DNA of 17,315 bases from Intrasporangiaceae bacterium (lineage in GTDB: Bacteria > Actinomycetota > Actinomycetes > Actinomycetales > Dermatophilaceae), in assembly GCA_012518475.1 (NCBI GenBank), contig JAAYSB010000015.1, positions 1-17,315 of the forward strand, in the 5' to 3' direction. A program made the translations under genes and the position numbers. Under the pieces are notes generated by a model. It ran no database searches and was not told the DNA's origin. It worked only from the letters and a program-made list of their open reading frames with translations. Shown here in pieces: positions 6,343-14,344 of this stretch; position 1 is the stretch's first letter; each line of letters opens with the position of its first letter.

Positions 6343-8691
6343 CGGGTCCGGCGTCACCGTGACCTCTGCGTGGAGGGCGCGCGTGTGGTCCACGATCCGC
6401 GCATCGCCCACCAGCCGGACCGGCACCTCGCTGGCGATGTCGGCGCTCGAGCGCCCGAGACCGAGCACCAGATCGCCCGGCTCGACGAGGCGTCGGCCAT
6501 CCCGGCCGGTGAAGCTCGCGAGGTCCGCGGGCACGCGGAACGAGACGTCCGCGCTCGCACCGATGGCGACGTCAACTCGGGCATACGCGATGAGGCGCTG
6601 CACGGGCTGCACGATCGTGGCGACCGGGTCGTGCAGGTACAGCTGCACGACCTCCGTCCCCGCCCGGTCGCCCTCGTTGTGGATGCGCACCGATACGGTG
6701 ACCGCCCCGTCCGTCGGGATCTCGGGAGCGTCAGCGGCGGCGTCGGTCCACGCGAACGAGGTGTACCCGAGCCCGTGCCCGAACGGGAAGGCCGGTGTCG
6801 GGTCGACCTCCGAGACCCCGGTGCGCCGCGCCAGCGGCGCTGCGAGGTACGTCGAGGGCTGCGCCCCCGGGTCCGACGGCACGCTCACCGGCAGCCGGCC
6901 ACTGGGATTGACCCGTCCCGAGAGGACACCGGCCAGTGCGGGCATGCCCTCCTCGCCGACGAAGAACGCCTCGAGAATCGCCGACGCGGTCGAGACGGCG
7001 CCGCCCAACGCATACGGACGTCCGGCGAGCAGCGTCGCGACGGTCGGGACGCCGGTCGCGATGACCGCGTCGAGCAGCTCCTGCTGGGCGCCGGGGAGGG
7101 TCAGGTCGGCGGCGTCACAACCCTCGCCGCTCGTGCCTCGACCGAACAGTGCCGCTCGATCACCGAGCGCGACGATCGCGATGTCGGCCGCGCGGACCGC
7201 GGCGAGGGCGGCGTCGAAGTCACGCTCGCCACCGGCGATGCTCGTGCCCATCGCATACGTGACCTCGGCATCCGGGAACTCCGCGCGCAGCGACTCCAGC
7301 AGTGTGGGCAGGGCGATGCCGTCGTCGACGTCGGGGTGGTGCACACCGACATGCAGGGGGAAGGAGTAGGCACCGAGCGTCGCATACCGGTCATCGCCTG
7401 TCGGCCCGACGAGCGCGATCCGCCGCGGTGCTCGCAAGGGGAGCGTCCCGTCGTTGCTGAGCAGCACGATCGCTCTCTCCGCGAGCTCCCTTGCGAGAGC
7501 GCGGTTCTCGGCAGGATCGAGATCGACCGAGCCACGCACCTCGTCGGCAGTGGCATCGTCGCGGCCGGCGAGCACTGCAGGCACATACCCGGCCTCGCCG
7601 TCCAGCAGACCCAGGTCGATCTTCTGGGTGAGCACCCGCCGCAGGGCGCGGTCGATGAGCTCCTCGGGCACCGTGCCGTCGCGTACGGCCGCGATCAGGG
7701 CGGCGCCGAACGTCTTGCGCCCAGGCAGCTCGACATCGATCCCGGCCCGCAGCGCCTGGTGCGCCGCATCGGTCCAGTCGGCTGCGACGCCGTGCAGCGT
7801 CAGCAGGAAGCCGATACTGAAGTAGTCCGCGGCCACCGTCCCCTCGAACCCCCATGTGTCACGCAGCAGACCGGTGAGGAGACTCTCGTCGGCGGCCACA
7901 GGCACGCCGTCGATGTCGGTGTAGGAGTTCATCACGCTGCGAACGCCGCTCTCGCGGATCGCCATCTCGAAGGGCGGCAGGATGACGTCCGCCAGCTCTC
8001 GCGGACCCATCGAGACGGGGGCGAGGTTGCGTCCCGCCTTCGAGGCGGAGTAGCCGGCGAAGTGCTTGAGGGTGGCGATGATCCCTGCCGACTCCAGACC
8101 TCTGATGTAGGCCGTGGCGATCGTGCCGACGAGGTAGGGGTCCTCGCCGATCGTCTCCTCGACCCGGCCCCACCGGGCGTCACGAACGACGTCGAGCACC
8201 GGAGCCAGTCCCTGGTGGATGCCCATCCTGCGCAGGTCCGCACCGATCCGCTCCGCCATGCGCTGCACCAGCCCAGGTGAGAACGACGCTCCCCAGGACA
8301 ACGGCACGGGGTATGCGGTGGCTCCCCAGGCGCCGAAGCCTGCCAGGCACTCCTCGTGGGCCAGGGCGGGGATCCCGAAGCGCGACTCCGCAACGATCCG
8401 GCGCTGCGAGCGCAGCAGCGACACGGCGCCCGCGGCCGGGTCGACCGGGACCGTGCCGTAGGGCCGGGTCAGCTGACCCAGCCCGAGCGGCGCGACCTCG
8501 GCGAGCTCGATGTCTTCGATCATGTCGTTCTGGTTCGGTGCGACCTCGGCGCCATCGTTCGACGCCGCGATCCAGATCCCGTGCAGCTGCGCGACCTTCT
8601 CCTCCAGCGTCAGGGCGGCGACCAGCGCCTCCACCCGGTCGGCCACGGGAGCCTCGGCGTCTCGCCAGACCTCTGTCGTGACGCCTGTCAT
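6340..8691 (-). CDS. Glycoside hydrolase family 3, probable cytoplasmic beta-xylosidase
   Basis: A 783-aa retaining glycosidase removing terminal beta-linked sugars, here probably xylose from xylobiose and short xylo-oligosaccharides. The GH3 barrel holds RVEETIGEDPYLVG (176-189), KHFAGY (209-214) and the nucleophile D289 in GTVAADYFSI. The second domain carries SGEGCD (521-526), where E523 is the likely acid/base, and a fibronectin-III-like domain follows FPFGHGLGY. There is no signal peptide, so it acts in the cytoplasm on imported sugar. The frame is open 73 codons further upstream, but the ATG at 8691 overlaps the permease stop (ATGA) and gives the normal GH3 start. As last gene of the transporter operon it corresponds to BxlA of streptomycete bxlEFG-bxlA operons. 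Beta-glucosidase activity cannot be excluded. Confidence 0.9.
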   Translation of the reverse strand: MTGVTTEVWRDAEAPVADRVEALVAALTLEEKVAQLHGIWIAASNDGAEVAPNQNDMIEDIELAEVAPLGLGQLTRPYGTVPVDPAAGAVSLLRSQRRIVAESRFGIPALAHEECLAGFGAWGATAYPVPLSWGASFSPGLVQRMAERIGADLRRMGIHQGLAPVLDVVRDARWGRVEETIGEDPYLVGTIATAYIRGLESAGIIATLKHFAGYSASKAGRNLAPVSMGPRELADVILPPFEMAIRESGVRSVMNSYTDIDGVPVAADESLLTGLLRDTWGFEGTVAADYFSIGFLLTLHGVAADWTDAAHQALRAGIDVELPGRKTFGAALIAAVRDGTVPEELIDRALRRVLTQKIDLGLLDGEAGYVPAVLAGRDDATADEVRGSVDLDPAENRALARELAERAIVLLSNDGTLPLRAPRRIALVGPTGDDRYATLGAYSFPLHVGVHHPDVDDGIALPTLLESLRAEFPDAEVTYAMGTSIAGGERDFDAALAAVRAADIAIVALGDRAALFGRGTSGEGCDAADLTLPGAQQELLDAVIATGVPTVATLLAGRPYALGGAVSTASAILEAFFVGEEGMPALAGVLSGRVNPSGRLPVSVPSDPGAQPSTYLAAPLARRTGVSEVDPTPAFPFGHGLGYTSFAWTDAAADAPEIPTDGAVTVSVRIHNEGDRAGTEVVQLYLHDPVATIVQPVQRLIAYARVDVAIGASADVSFRVPADLASFTGRDGRRLVEPGDLVLGLGRSSADIASEVPVRLVGDARIVDHTRALHAEVTVTPDP

Positions 8692-9590
8692 CCCTTCACC
8701 GCCCCGGTCAGGCCGCTGACGATGCGCTTCTCGGCGGCGAGGAAGAACACGAGCGCCGGAATCATCGCCAGCGAGGTGTAGGCGAGCACGGCACCGGTGT
8801 TCTGCGAGTACTGCGTGGAGAACTGGGTGACACCGAGCGGGAGTGGCCACCACTCCTGCGGCATCGAGCCGGTGCTGATGACGAGCAGTGGCAGGAGGTA
8901 GCCGTTCCACGAGGCGACGAACGCGAGGATCCCGACGGTGATGAGTCCAGGCTTGGACAAGGGCAGCAGGATCCGCCAGAAGAACTGCATCCGGGAGGCG
9001 CCGTCGATGATCGCGGCCTCCTCCATCTCCTCGGGGATGGCGCGCAGGAACGGCGTGAGGATGATGATGGTCGTCGGCAGGGCGAACGCGATACCGGGGA
9101 TGATGACGCCCCAGTAGCTGCCGTGCAGGCCGATCGTCCGCAGCATCAGCGTCAGCGGAAGGGCGGCCACGGTGAGGGGGAACATCAGGCCGGCTGCGAA
9201 GAGCGTGTACAGCGCCTGCCTGCCGCGGAAGGTGTACCGGGCGATGACGTAGGCGGCCATCAGTCCGGCGACGACCACCCCCGTGGTCGTGCAGACGGCG
9301 AGGAAGACGCTGGCGAGGACGTTGCCCCAGAACCGGCGCGAGGTCAGCACGGCGACCCAGTTGTCGAGGATCCAGGGGTCGGGCAGTCCGGCCGGGTTGG
9401 CGTTGATGTCCGCCGTGGTGCGGAACCCGCCGATGAACACGTACAGCACGGGGCCGACGGCCAGTGCGGCAACGATGAGCGCCACCAGGTAGATGAACGG
9501 CCTGCTGACGTCGAGCCGCCGCGACTCCCCTGGCGGGGGCTGTGGCGGACTCTCGCGTCCAGTGGTTGCCGGCGCGGTGGAAAAGGACAT
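8688..9590 (-). CDS. Sugar ABC transporter permease, MalG type
   Basis: Second membrane subunit (300 aa) of a carbohydrate-uptake (CUT1) importer. It has a short cytoplasmic N-terminus, then hydrophobic helices beginning at about residue 31, and the EAA loop EAAIIDGA (191-198), which docks onto the ATPase. The C-terminus ends SGLTGAVKG as in other MalG-like proteins. The ATG at 9590 starts 1 bp after the upstream permease stop and has GAGAGGGG about 9 nt before it; an in-frame ATG at 9629 would overlap the other permease by 36 bp. By order it matches BxlG. No ATPase gene is in the operon. Confidence 0.93.
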   Translation of the reverse strand: MSFSTAPATTGRESPPQPPPGESRRLDVSRPFIYLVALIVAALAVGPVLYVFIGGFRTTADINANPAGLPDPWILDNWVAVLTSRRFWGNVLASVFLAVCTTTGVVVAGLMAAYVIARYTFRGRQALYTLFAAGLMFPLTVAALPLTLMLRTIGLHGSYWGVIIPGIAFALPTTIIILTPFLRAIPEEMEEAAIIDGASRMQFFWRILLPLSKPGLITVGILAFVASWNGYLLPLLVISTGSMPQEWWPLPLGVTQFSTQYSQNTGAVLAYTSLAMIPALVFFLAAEKRIVSGLTGAVKG

Positions 9591-9591
9591 C

Positions 9592-10587
9592 TCAGCGCAC
9601 CCCTCTCGTGACCGATCCCGCGAGATCACGGCGCAGCGCCAGGCGTTGGTAGGCGAGCGCGATGACCAGCGAGATGACGAACAGAATGACGGCGATGGCG
9701 CTGCCGTAGCCGGGCTGACCGGCGAACTGGCCCTGCTGCACCATGTAGGTCGCCATCGTCTCCGTCGACATCTGGCGGAGAGTGGGGGCGACGGTCACCC
9801 AGACCATGTCGAACACCTGGAGGGAGCCGATGATCGACAGGAACGCCCAGATGCGGATCGTGGGGGCCAACAGGGGCAACGTGACGAAGCGCTGGGTCTG
9901 CCACCACGAGGCGCCGTCGATCGACGCCGCCTCGGCGAGCTCCTTGGGCACTCCTTGGAGCCCGGCGAGCATGAGCAGGATCGCGAAGCCGATGTACTTC
10001 CACGTGAGGATGAAGAAGATCGTGTACAGCGCGATGCTCGGGTCGGCGAGCCAGTTCTGCCGGAGGAACCCGAGGCCGAGTCCCTCGATCACAGCATTGA
10101 CTCCGCCGTTCGGCTGGAGCAGGAGCTTCCAGGTGAGCCCGGCGATGACCTCGGCGAGCACATACGGCACGAAGATGAGCAGTCGGAGCACGCCGCGGCC
10201 GCGAATGCGGCGGTTGAGCAGGAGCGCGATGCCGATGGCGAGCGGCCCCTGGACGAGCAGCGATGCGAACAGGATGAAGAACGTGTTGGCGATGGCCTTG
10301 CGGAACTCCGGGGTGGAGAACGCTCGGGTGTAGTTGTCCACGCCGATGAAGCGCTCGGAGCCCAGCATGTCCCACCGGAACGCGGCAGGGAGGTTGAAGA
10401 AGCTGTACACCGCGGCGAGGACCACGGGAACGATGACGAACCCGATGAACAGGATGAGCGCCGGTGGGACGAAGACGACGATCTCGAGCCAGGTGCGGGT
10501 CCCGCCGTGGCGATGACGTATGCGTCGGATGGGGGCAGCGCCCGAGCCCGCGGTGTCCGCGGGCCCGGGCGCAGTCAGTGAAGCCAT
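9592..10587 (-). CDS. Sugar ABC transporter permease, MalF type
   Basis: First membrane subunit (331 aa) of the CUT1 importer. After a basic, hydrophilic N-terminus of about 32 residues there are six predicted membrane segments (first about 35-60), with the EAA loop EAASIDGA (219-226) between the later helices. I chose the ATG at 10587, 14 nt after the stop of the binding-protein gene; the Shine-Dalgarno is weak, so translation may depend on coupling. A longer open frame upstream overlaps the binding-protein gene and shows no membrane or family features. By order it matches BxlF. Confidence 0.92.
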   Translation of the reverse strand: MASLTAPGPADTAGSGAAPIRRIRHRHGGTRTWLEIVVFVPPALILFIGFVIVPVVLAAVYSFFNLPAAFRWDMLGSERFIGVDNYTRAFSTPEFRKAIANTFFILFASLLVQGPLAIGIALLLNRRIRGRGVLRLLIFVPYVLAEVIAGLTWKLLLQPNGGVNAVIEGLGLGFLRQNWLADPSIALYTIFFILTWKYIGFAILLMLAGLQGVPKELAEAASIDGASWWQTQRFVTLPLLAPTIRIWAFLSIIGSLQVFDMVWVTVAPTLRQMSTETMATYMVQQGQFAGQPGYGSAIAVILFVISLVIALAYQRLALRRDLAGSVTRGVR

Positions 10588-10601
10588 CGTGCTGAAGGGC
10601 G

Positions 10602-11942
10602 CTACAGCGTGGCCGCCGCGTCCTGCATCCTCTTCACGATGTCCTCTGGGGTGCCGTTGTCCGCGAAGACGTTGACGATGCCCTCGTTCATGGCGTTGCC
10701 GACGGTGGTGCCGTACTCGGTGTCCAGCCACAGCTGGACGAAGGAGGCCTGAGACAGGCCCTCGGCCACCGCCTTCAGGTTCTGGTCCTCGAGAGAGTCC
10801 TGTGCGGCGGCTACGGTCGGGATACCCGAGCCGCTCGCCGCGAACTCCTTCTGGACCTCTTCGCTCATGATGTACGCCAGCAGGTCGGCGCACTGCTTCG
10901 GGGCATCCGCCGCGCATCCGAAGCCGTCGCCGCCGCCGAGGGCGGCGTTCGGGTCACCTGCGGAGCCCTCGATGGCCGGGAACGGGAACCAGCCCAGGAA
11001 CTCCGGCACCTCCTCGTCCGGGGTGAGGCCTCCGACCACGCCGGCGTTCCAGTGGCCCATCAGCTCCATGGCGGCCTGGCCGTTGGCGAGCATGCCTGCC
11101 GACGATCCGGCGCCGGTCTGGGCCGGGGTGCCGAGGAAGCCGTCCTGGAACGGTTCGGAGGCGATGAAGTCCACCAGCTCGGTGCCGGCGTCGACCCAGC
11201 ACGGGTCAGTGAAGTCGAAGTCGGCCGCACCCGTGGTCAGGGTCTCTGGCGAGCACGAGTGCAGAGCGAACTGGTACCACCAGTGGGCGGCCGGCCACTT
11301 CTCACCAGCGCCGACCGCGATGGGCGCCACGTTGATGGCCTTGAGCTTGGTCACCGCGTCGTTGAGCTCGGCGAGCGTGCTCGGGGGCGTGGTGATGCCG
11401 GCCTGCTCGAAAAGGTCCTTGTTGTACCAGAAGCCCTCGATGCCGAACGTGAAGGGGATGCCGTAGGTCGCGCCGTCGACCTGCCACGGGTTCACCGTCG
11501 CGCCCACGGCGGCGATGGTGTCCGGAATCGCGTCGTCGAGCGCCATGAGGTAGCCATTGGCGACCTGGTCGCGGATCTCTCCACCGGGCCAGACCTGGAA
11601 CAGGTCCGGGCCATCCCCGGAGGCCAGGGCGTTCGGGATGAGCGTGCGCTGCAGATCCTCGTTCTGGTAGCCGGTCTGCTCGACCGTGACTCCAGGGTTG
11701 TTCGCCTCGAAGTCCTTGGCGACCTTCTCCCACACGGCCGGCAACGGGCCGGAGGTGGCGTTGTGCCACCACGTGATCGTCACCTCTTCGGCCGCGGCGG
11801 TCTCGGTCCCCTCGCCCGTCTCCCCCGTGCCGGGCGAGGCCGTGTCAGCGCTCTCACCGCCACACGCGGCCAGAGCACCGAGAGTCAGGCCCGCGGCTGC
11901 GACACCGGCGACCACTCGCTGGATGCTGCGTCTGTTCATCAT
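10602..11942 (-). CDS. Sugar-binding lipoprotein of an ABC importer, probably for xylobiose
   Basis: An extracellular solute-binding protein of family 1 (446 aa) that captures the sugar outside the membrane and delivers it to the two permeases. The N-terminus MMNRRSIQRVVAG plus a hydrophobic stretch ends in the lipobox LAAC with the lipidated cysteine C27; a Ser/Thr/Gly/Glu-rich linker follows. Tryptophan- and tyrosine-containing segments later in the protein are typical of sugar-stacking sites. Two adjacent ATGs (11942 and 11939) are possible; GAGAGG at about 11948-11953 serves either. It is the first gene of a four-gene operon ending with a GH3 glycosidase, which suggests short beta-linked oligosaccharides, most likely xylobiose given the xyl genes next door. 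Ligand identity is inferred from context. Confidence 0.92.
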   Translation of the reverse strand: MMNRRSIQRVVAGVAAAGLTLGALAACGGESADTASPGTGETGEGTETAAAEEVTITWWHNATSGPLPAVWEKVAKDFEANNPGVTVEQTGYQNEDLQRTLIPNALASGDGPDLFQVWPGGEIRDQVANGYLMALDDAIPDTIAAVGATVNPWQVDGATYGIPFTFGIEGFWYNKDLFEQAGITTPPSTLAELNDAVTKLKAINVAPIAVGAGEKWPAAHWWYQFALHSCSPETLTTGAADFDFTDPCWVDAGTELVDFIASEPFQDGFLGTPAQTGAGSSAGMLANGQAAMELMGHWNAGVVGGLTPDEEVPEFLGWFPFPAIEGSAGDPNAALGGGDGFGCAADAPKQCADLLAYIMSEEVQKEFAASGSGIPTVAAAQDSLEDQNLKAVAEGLSQASFVQLWLDTEYGTTVGNAMNEGIVNVFADNGTPEDIVKRMQDAAATL

Positions 11943-11952
11943 TGAACACCTC

Positions 11953-11979
11953 TCGAAAGTTTCGACGTCAGTGTCGAAA
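11953..11979. promoter_or_regulatory. TCGAAA repeats in the leader of the sugar-uptake operon, possible operator
   Basis: TCGAAA-G-TTTCGA (11953-11965) is a perfect inverted repeat with a 1-bp centre. A further TCGAAA at 11974-11979 follows, and another TTTCGA lies at 12049-12054 near the ROK promoter. The repeat lies roughly 20 bp downstream of the predicted start point and abuts the Shine-Dalgarno of the binding-protein gene, where a bound regulator could block transcription. The neighbouring ROK protein or the LacI-family protein could bind here. Confidence 0.45.
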
Positions 11980-11992
11980 GGATGGTGTTCTC

Positions 11993-12021
11993 ACCATAGG
12001 GAACCGGGGATTGGTGGTCAA
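11993..12021 (-). promoter_or_regulatory. Promoter of the sugar-uptake/GH3 operon
   Basis: On the minus strand TTGACC (12016-12021) and TATGGT (11993-11998) are separated by exactly 17 bp, giving a good sigma-70-type promoter. The -35 box lies inside the near-palindrome at 12011-12030. Transcription would start near 11986, leaving a leader of about 45 nt with the TCGAAA repeats. Confidence 0.6.
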
Positions 12022-12030
12022 GACCAACAA
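12011..12030. promoter_or_regulatory. 20-bp near-palindrome resembling a DasR-type (GntR/HutC) operator
   Basis: TTGGTGGTCAAGACCAACAA is symmetric apart from one mismatched pair; its core TGGTCAAGACCA is a perfect inverted repeat with an AA centre. The core differs at one base from TGGTCTAGACCA, the core of the DasR site known in Streptomyces. It covers the -35 box of the sugar-uptake operon, where binding would exclude RNA polymerase. The binder is unknown; no GntR gene is in the window. Confidence 0.5.
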
Positions 12031-12059
12031 ATAGGGTTTCGGGTCACGTTTCGATCTCC

Positions 12060-12065
12060 TACAGT
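12060..12065 (+). promoter_or_regulatory. -10 box of the ROK regulator gene, probably leaderless
   Basis: TACAGT ends exactly 7 nt before the ATG at 12073, and no Shine-Dalgarno precedes that ATG. TTTCGG (12037-12042) is 17 bp upstream but is a poor -35. Confidence 0.5.
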
Positions 12066-12072
12066 TGCCCTC

Positions 12073-13269
12073 ATGAGCGCTGACAGCGGCACCGTCGAAG
12101 GCGTGCGTCAGCGCAACCTCAGCCGGCTGCTGCGACTTGTGCATCGCAGCGGCCCGCTCTCCCGAGCGAGCCTCACCGAGGCCACCGGGCTGAACCGCTC
12201 GACCATCGCGGGGCTGGTCATGGAGCTGGTCACCGCCGGACTGGTCGAGGAGCGCGCTCCGGAGTCATCGCGCCGGGTCGGTCGGCCCTCTCCCATCGTC
12301 GCGGCCCATCCGGCCGTGGTGGCGATCGCCGCCAATCCGGAGGTGGATGCGATCGAGATCGCCGCTGTCGGACTCGACCAGCGCCTCCATGCCCGGGTCC
12401 GGCTGCCCCAGTCCTCGGTGATCACTCCACTGCGGACCGCCGAGCTCATCGCGGAGCAGATCACCCGTTGGCGCAGCGCTGAGCTCGCGACGGCGGATAT
12501 CGTCGGCATCGGGCTCGCCGTGCCCGGGCTCGTCCGTGCGGTCGACGGGCTGGTGCGCGAGGCGCCGCACCTGGGGTGGATCGACGAGCCGGTTCGCGAT
12601 CTCGTCGCGCAGGCCACCGGCATGGTCACGTCGGTCGGCAACGACGCGTCGCTCGGCGCGCTCGCCGAGCACCTGTACGGTGCGGCCGTCGGCATCGACG
12701 ACGTCGTCTATCTCAACGGCGGCGCCAGTGGCATCGGTGGCGGGCTCATCGTCCATGGGACGCCGGTGGGCGGGGTCGGCGGGTATGCCGGCGAGTTCGG
12801 CCAGAACCGGCCCGGCATCGCCGCCTCCGCCGACCAGCGAGCGCCCGACGGGGTGCTCGAGGACGAGGTGAGCCGCGGCCGGCTGCTGGAGGCGGTGGGT
12901 CTGGGTCAGGCTGACGACGCCGAGCTGGCCGAGGCTCTGGATCGGGCGACCGCCACCGCAGCCCGTGATGAGGTGGAGCGACAGCGACGGATCCTCGCCA
13001 CCGCGCTCTCGAACGCGGTCAACGTGCTCAACCCGGCGGTGGTCGTGCTGGGCGGGTTCCTGGCGATCCTCGCCGAGCGTGACCTGCCCGGCCTCGAGGC
13101 CGCCGTACGAGCCCAGTCCATGCCCGCCTGCGGCGAGGACCTGCGCATCGTCCCGGCAGCCCTCGCCGAGGACCGTCTGCTCATCGGGGCTGCCGAAGTG
13201 GTGTTCACCGACCTCATCACCAACCGCCTCACGGATCGACTGAGCAGCGGCCTCGTCCTGCAAGGCTGA
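12073..13269 (+). CDS. ROK-family transcriptional regulator
   Basis: A 398-aa repressor-type ROK protein. Residues 11-75 form a winged helix (VRQRNLSRLLRLV, then SLTEATGLNRSTIAGLVMEL, then a wing ending RVGRPSP). The ROK domain follows, with NDA (189-191) and the glycine-rich GASGIGGG (216-223). The usual ROK zinc site is missing: the histidine after AGE-x-G is Q243 (AGEFGQ) and there is no cysteine between 240 and 290 where CxCGxxGC is expected. This suggests sensing without kinase activity. The ATG at 12073 fits the leaderless promoter and places the winged helix at the N-terminus. It diverges from the sugar-uptake operon and is followed after 1 bp by an aldose epimerase, so it probably controls xylose/xylobiose use (inferred). 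Confidence 0.92.
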   Translation: MSADSGTVEGVRQRNLSRLLRLVHRSGPLSRASLTEATGLNRSTIAGLVMELVTAGLVEERAPESSRRVGRPSPIVAAHPAVVAIAANPEVDAIEIAAVGLDQRLHARVRLPQSSVITPLRTAELIAEQITRWRSAELATADIVGIGLAVPGLVRAVDGLVREAPHLGWIDEPVRDLVAQATGMVTSVGNDASLGALAEHLYGAAVGIDDVVYLNGGASGIGGGLIVHGTPVGGVGGYAGEFGQNRPGIAASADQRAPDGVLEDEVSRGRLLEAVGLGQADDAELAEALDRATATAARDEVERQRRILATALSNAVNVLNPAVVVLGGFLAILAERDLPGLEAAVRAQSMPACGEDLRIVPAALAEDRLLIGAAEVVFTDLITNRLTDRLSSGLVLQG

Positions 13270-13270
13270 C

Positions 13271-14215
13271 ATGACCACTCCCCTCTCCGGCACCCAGTAC
13301 CTCCTCGCCTCTGGGGACTACGAGGCCCACATCGCCTCGGTCGGTGCGAGCCTGCGGCGCCTGACGTATGCCGGGCGCGACCTGGTCGTGCCGTTCGATG
13401 CCGATGAGGTGCGCCCCGCATACCGTGGCGTGATCCTGGCGCCATGGCCGAACCGGATCGTCGACGGGCGCTATACCTTCGCCGGCGTCGAGCGGCAGGC
13501 CGCGCTCACCGAGCCGGAGCGTGGCCATGCGCTGCACGGTCTGGCGGCCTGGCTCGACTTCACCGCGGTTGACTCCGCATCGGGTCGGCTGACCCTGGGC
13601 GCGACGATCGAGCCGCAGCAGGGCTATCCGTGGCGCCTGCGGGTGGAGGTGACGTTCGCTCTCGGCGCGGACGGGCTGCGCCAGAGTGTCCGGGCGAGGA
13701 ACCTCAGCCCGCAGGTGGCGCCGTTCGGCACCGGGCCGCACCCCTATCTCGTGGCCGGTCCGGCGCCGCTCGACGACTGGACCCTGACCCTGCCGGCCGA
13801 CCGCGTCCTCGAGGTGACCCCCGATCGGCTCGCGCCACTCGGGCTCCGGCCTGTCGAGATCGACCCCGACCGGTTCGACTTCCGTTCGCCGCGGCGCCTC
13901 GGTGGCGTGGAGATCGACCACGCGTTCACGGGTCTACGCCGAGACGCCGACGGGATGGCCGCTGTTCGGGTCGTGGACCCGGCCGGCACCGGTGTCGAGG
14001 TGAGCTGGGACCGCGGCTGTCCGTGGGTGCAGGTTCACACTGCTGACCTGCCCGGCGGGGCGAGCCAGCCAGGTCACCGCGCTGGCCTCGCGGTCGAGCC
14101 CATGACGTGCGCGCCAGATGCCTTCAACGCGGATCGGTACGACTACGACACCGGCCTCGCCAGGATCGAGCCAGGACAGACGTTCACTGCGACCTGGCGC
14201 ATCGCCGGCCTCTGA
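13271..14215 (+). CDS. Aldose 1-epimerase family protein (mutarotase)
   Basis: It interconverts the alpha and beta anomers of a free aldose; a 314-aa galactose-mutarotase-like beta-sandwich enzyme. Expected active-site residues are present: R62 in PWPNRIVDGRY, H86 in RGHALHG, H157 in FGTGPHPYL and the catalytic base E276 in LAVEPMTC. It has no signal peptide. The ATG lies 1 bp after the ROK stop, with AAGG a few bases before it, so the two genes are cotranscribed. The context suggests it works on xylose released by the GH3 enzyme, speeding formation of the anomer used by XylA; galactose or glucose remain possible substrates. Confidence 0.92.
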   Translation: MTTPLSGTQYLLASGDYEAHIASVGASLRRLTYAGRDLVVPFDADEVRPAYRGVILAPWPNRIVDGRYTFAGVERQAALTEPERGHALHGLAAWLDFTAVDSASGRLTLGATIEPQQGYPWRLRVEVTFALGADGLRQSVRARNLSPQVAPFGTGPHPYLVAGPAPLDDWTLTLPADRVLEVTPDRLAPLGLRPVEIDPDRFDFRSPRRLGGVEIDHAFTGLRRDADGMAAVRVVDPAGTGVEVSWDRGCPWVQVHTADLPGGASQPGHRAGLAVEPMTCAPDAFNADRYDYDTGLARIEPGQTFTATWRIAGL

Positions 14216-14247
14216 GGCTGCCGTACCCGCCTGCGCTCGGTGTACTG

Positions 14248-14261
14248 ACCACGTAGGTGGT
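14248..14261 (+). terminator. Short hairpin after the epimerase gene
   Basis: ACCAC (14248-14252) and GTGGT (14257-14261) pair around GTAG, 33 bp past the epimerase stop. The stem is only 5 bp and a T-tract is lacking, so this is a weak terminator candidate or part of the leader structure before the next ORF. Confidence 0.25.
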
Positions 14262-14309
14262 TCGACTCAGCGTTCGTGTCCGGTGTGACGACTCGGTCGA
14301 GCAACACTG

Positions 14310-14343
14310 GTGCGGTCCTCGTGACACCTGTAGGAGGACGCAC
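14310..14343 (+). promoter_or_regulatory. RNA stem that would bury the Shine-Dalgarno of the 60-codon ORF
   Basis: The left arm 14310-14320 (GTGCGGTCCTC) pairs with the right arm 14334-14343 (GAGGACGCAC) through ten Watson-Crick pairs with one bulged G (14315) and a 13-nt loop. The Shine-Dalgarno GGAGGA (14333-14338) lies in the stem and its base is 1 nt before the ATG at 14345. An alternative pairing, GGTGTGACGA (14282-14291) with TCGTGACACC (14319-14328), gives nine pairs and one mismatch and takes two bases from the left arm, so a switch is conceivable. No known riboswitch class is recognised. Confidence 0.45.
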
Positions 14344-14344
14344 G

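Noticed and set aside
6163..8280. 705-codon open frame on the plus strand
   Set aside because: Antisense to the GH3 gene; very rich in Arg, Gly and His with no family features.
8692..8910. N-terminal extension of the GH3 enzyme
   Set aside because: It overlaps the permease coding end, is Arg/His-rich shadow sequence, and the ATG at 8691 is coupled to the permease stop.
10588..10917. N-terminal extension of the MalF-type permease
   Set aside because: It overlaps the binding-protein gene in another frame and has no membrane or transporter features.
11686..12072. N-terminal extension of the ROK regulator
   Set aside because: It crosses the promoter region and the antisense of the binding-protein gene; the winged helix begins directly after 12073.
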